Assembly (NCBI GenBank): GCA_903831925.1
Contig: CAIKZV010000045.1
Coordinates: forward strand, 1-5,724
DNA length: 5,724 nucleotides
Direction: 5' to 3'
From: an uncultured Burkholderiales bacterium
Lineage (GTDB): Bacteria; Pseudomonadota; Gammaproteobacteria; Burkholderiales; Burkholderiaceae_E
Part shown: in pieces, positions 5,130 to 5,724 of the stretch
Layout: every line of letters begins with the position of its first letter
How positions within the stretch are numbered: position 1 is the first letter of the stretch
Program-made: the position numbers and the translations under genes
Notes under the pieces: model-generated
The model's database searches: none
Seen by the model: the letters and a program-made list of their open reading frames with translations, nothing else
What the model was told of the DNA's origin: nothing

Positions 5130-5724
5130 ATGGACGATTCCAAATCCAAGGTCGAAAAAGCCAAGGCGCTGGCCGCCGCGCTCTCGCAGATCGAAAAGCA
5201 GTTCGGCAAGGGCTCGGTCATGAAGCTGTCCGATGCCGAGGTTGCGGTCGATATCCCGGTTGTCTCCACCGGCTCGCTCGGTCTTGATATCGCGCTGGGC
5301 ATTGGTGGTCTTCCCCGCGGTCGCGTGGTCGAGATCTACGGCCCGGAGTCTTCCGGCAAGACCACGCTCACGCTCCAGGTCATCGCCGAGATGCAAAAAC
5401 TCGGCGGCACCTGCGCCTTCATCGACGCCGAGCATGCCCTTGATGTGCAATACGCCTCAAAGCTGGGTGTCAAGCTCGAAGACCTGCTCATCTCCCAGCC
5501 CGATACCGGCGAGCAGGCACTTGAAATCACCGACGCGCTGGTGCGTTCAGGCTCGGTCGACATGATCGTCATCGACTCGGTCGCGGCCCTCACCCCCAAG
5601 GCCGAAATCGAAGGCGAAATGGGTGATTCCCTGCCTGGTCTGCAAGCGCGCCTGATGTCGCAGGCGCTGCGCAAACTGACCGGCAGCATCAAGCGCACCA
5701 ACTGCCTGGTCATCTTCATCAATC
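5130..5724 (+). CDS. recA: Recombinase RecA (partial, 3' end beyond window)
   Basis: The first 198 complete codons of an expected 345-360. RecA forms ATP-dependent filaments on single-stranded DNA, drives strand exchange and acts as co-protease for LexA. Seen: the N-terminal polymerisation helix (about 6-28, ending QIEKQFGKGSVM), Walker A GPESSGKT (71-78), DAEHALD (99-105, E101 matching the catalytic glutamate E96 of E. coli), Walker B MIVIDSVAAL (145-154), and the L1 DNA-binding loop EGEMGDSLPG (161-170). The GDSLPGLQARLMSQALRKL wording is typical of betaproteobacteria. The C-terminal domain and L2 loop are off the edge. It has its own promoter with LexA box and a structured leader; start set by ACAGGA six bases upstream and by family length. 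Codon use includes more AAA and CTT codons than the operon before it, as often in well-expressed genes. Confidence 0.98.
   Translation, partial: MDDSKSKVEKAKALAAALSQIEKQFGKGSVMKLSDAEVAVDIPVVSTGSLGLDIALGIGGLPRGRVVEIYGPESSGKTTLTLQVIAEMQKLGGTCAFIDAEHALDVQYASKLGVKLEDLLISQPDTGEQALEITDALVRSGSVDMIVIDSVAALTPKAEIEGEMGDSLPGLQARLMSQALRKLTGSIKRTNCLVIFIN

Noticed and set aside
5051..5722. Minus-strand open frames opposite recA
   Set aside because: They are shadows of the recA reading frame; the + strand product is unmistakably RecA.
1..5724. A novel mobile, defence or biosynthetic system
   Set aside because: Every substantial coding region is a recognised housekeeping or transporter gene in a conserved order, with no unexplained gap over 190 bp, no transposase or integrase, and no long terminal repeats.

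Overview
This is a GC-rich window (about two thirds G+C by eye) that looks like the chromosome of a betaproteobacterium, most likely in the Burkholderiales. Three things point there: a Bug/TctC-type periplasmic binding protein, the gene order ribBA-ribH-nusB-thiL-pgpA-pncC followed by recA, and RecA residues of the beta type (for example GDSLPGLQARLMSQALRKL). Essentially all of it is housekeeping DNA, densely packed and mostly on the + strand. I see no mobile element, CRISPR array, tRNA or rRNA gene, toxin-antitoxin pair or defence locus.

Layout. Positions 1-399 (minus strand, running off the left edge) hold the first 133 residues of a Bug-family solute-binding protein with a clear signal peptide. 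A 186-bp divergent intergenic region (400-585) follows, with a plausible -10 element, a short palindrome and an 8-bp direct repeat. Six genes then run in one direction with gaps of at most 34 bp or with overlaps: ribBA (RibBX-type, 586-1755), ribH (1790-2278, GTG start), nusB (2288-2800), thiL (2819-3871), pgpA (3843-4397) and pncC (4394-4954). A 175-bp intergenic region (4955-5129) carries a well-formed recA promoter whose -35 is embedded in a CTG-N10-CAG LexA box, plus two predicted hairpins. recA (5130 onward) runs off the right edge after 198 codons.

How the genes work together. RibB makes 3,4-dihydroxy-2-butanone 4-phosphate, which RibH condenses to 6,7-dimethyl-8-ribityllumazine, the last intermediate before riboflavin. 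The GTP cyclohydrolase II half of the RibBA protein has lost its zinc-binding cysteines, so the other branch of the pathway must start from a separate ribA; ribD and ribE must also lie elsewhere. NusB (antitermination/rRNA transcription), ThiL (thiamine diphosphate), PgpA (phosphatidylglycerol) and PncC (NMN deamidation, pyridine nucleotide salvage) share the transcription unit because of conserved order, not one pathway. recA has its own SOS-type promoter.

I looked for an undescribed system and did not find one. The items most worth a second look are the degenerate RibA domain combined with the absence of an FMN riboswitch, the hairpins on both sides of the recA transcription start, and the lineage-specific insert in ThiL.
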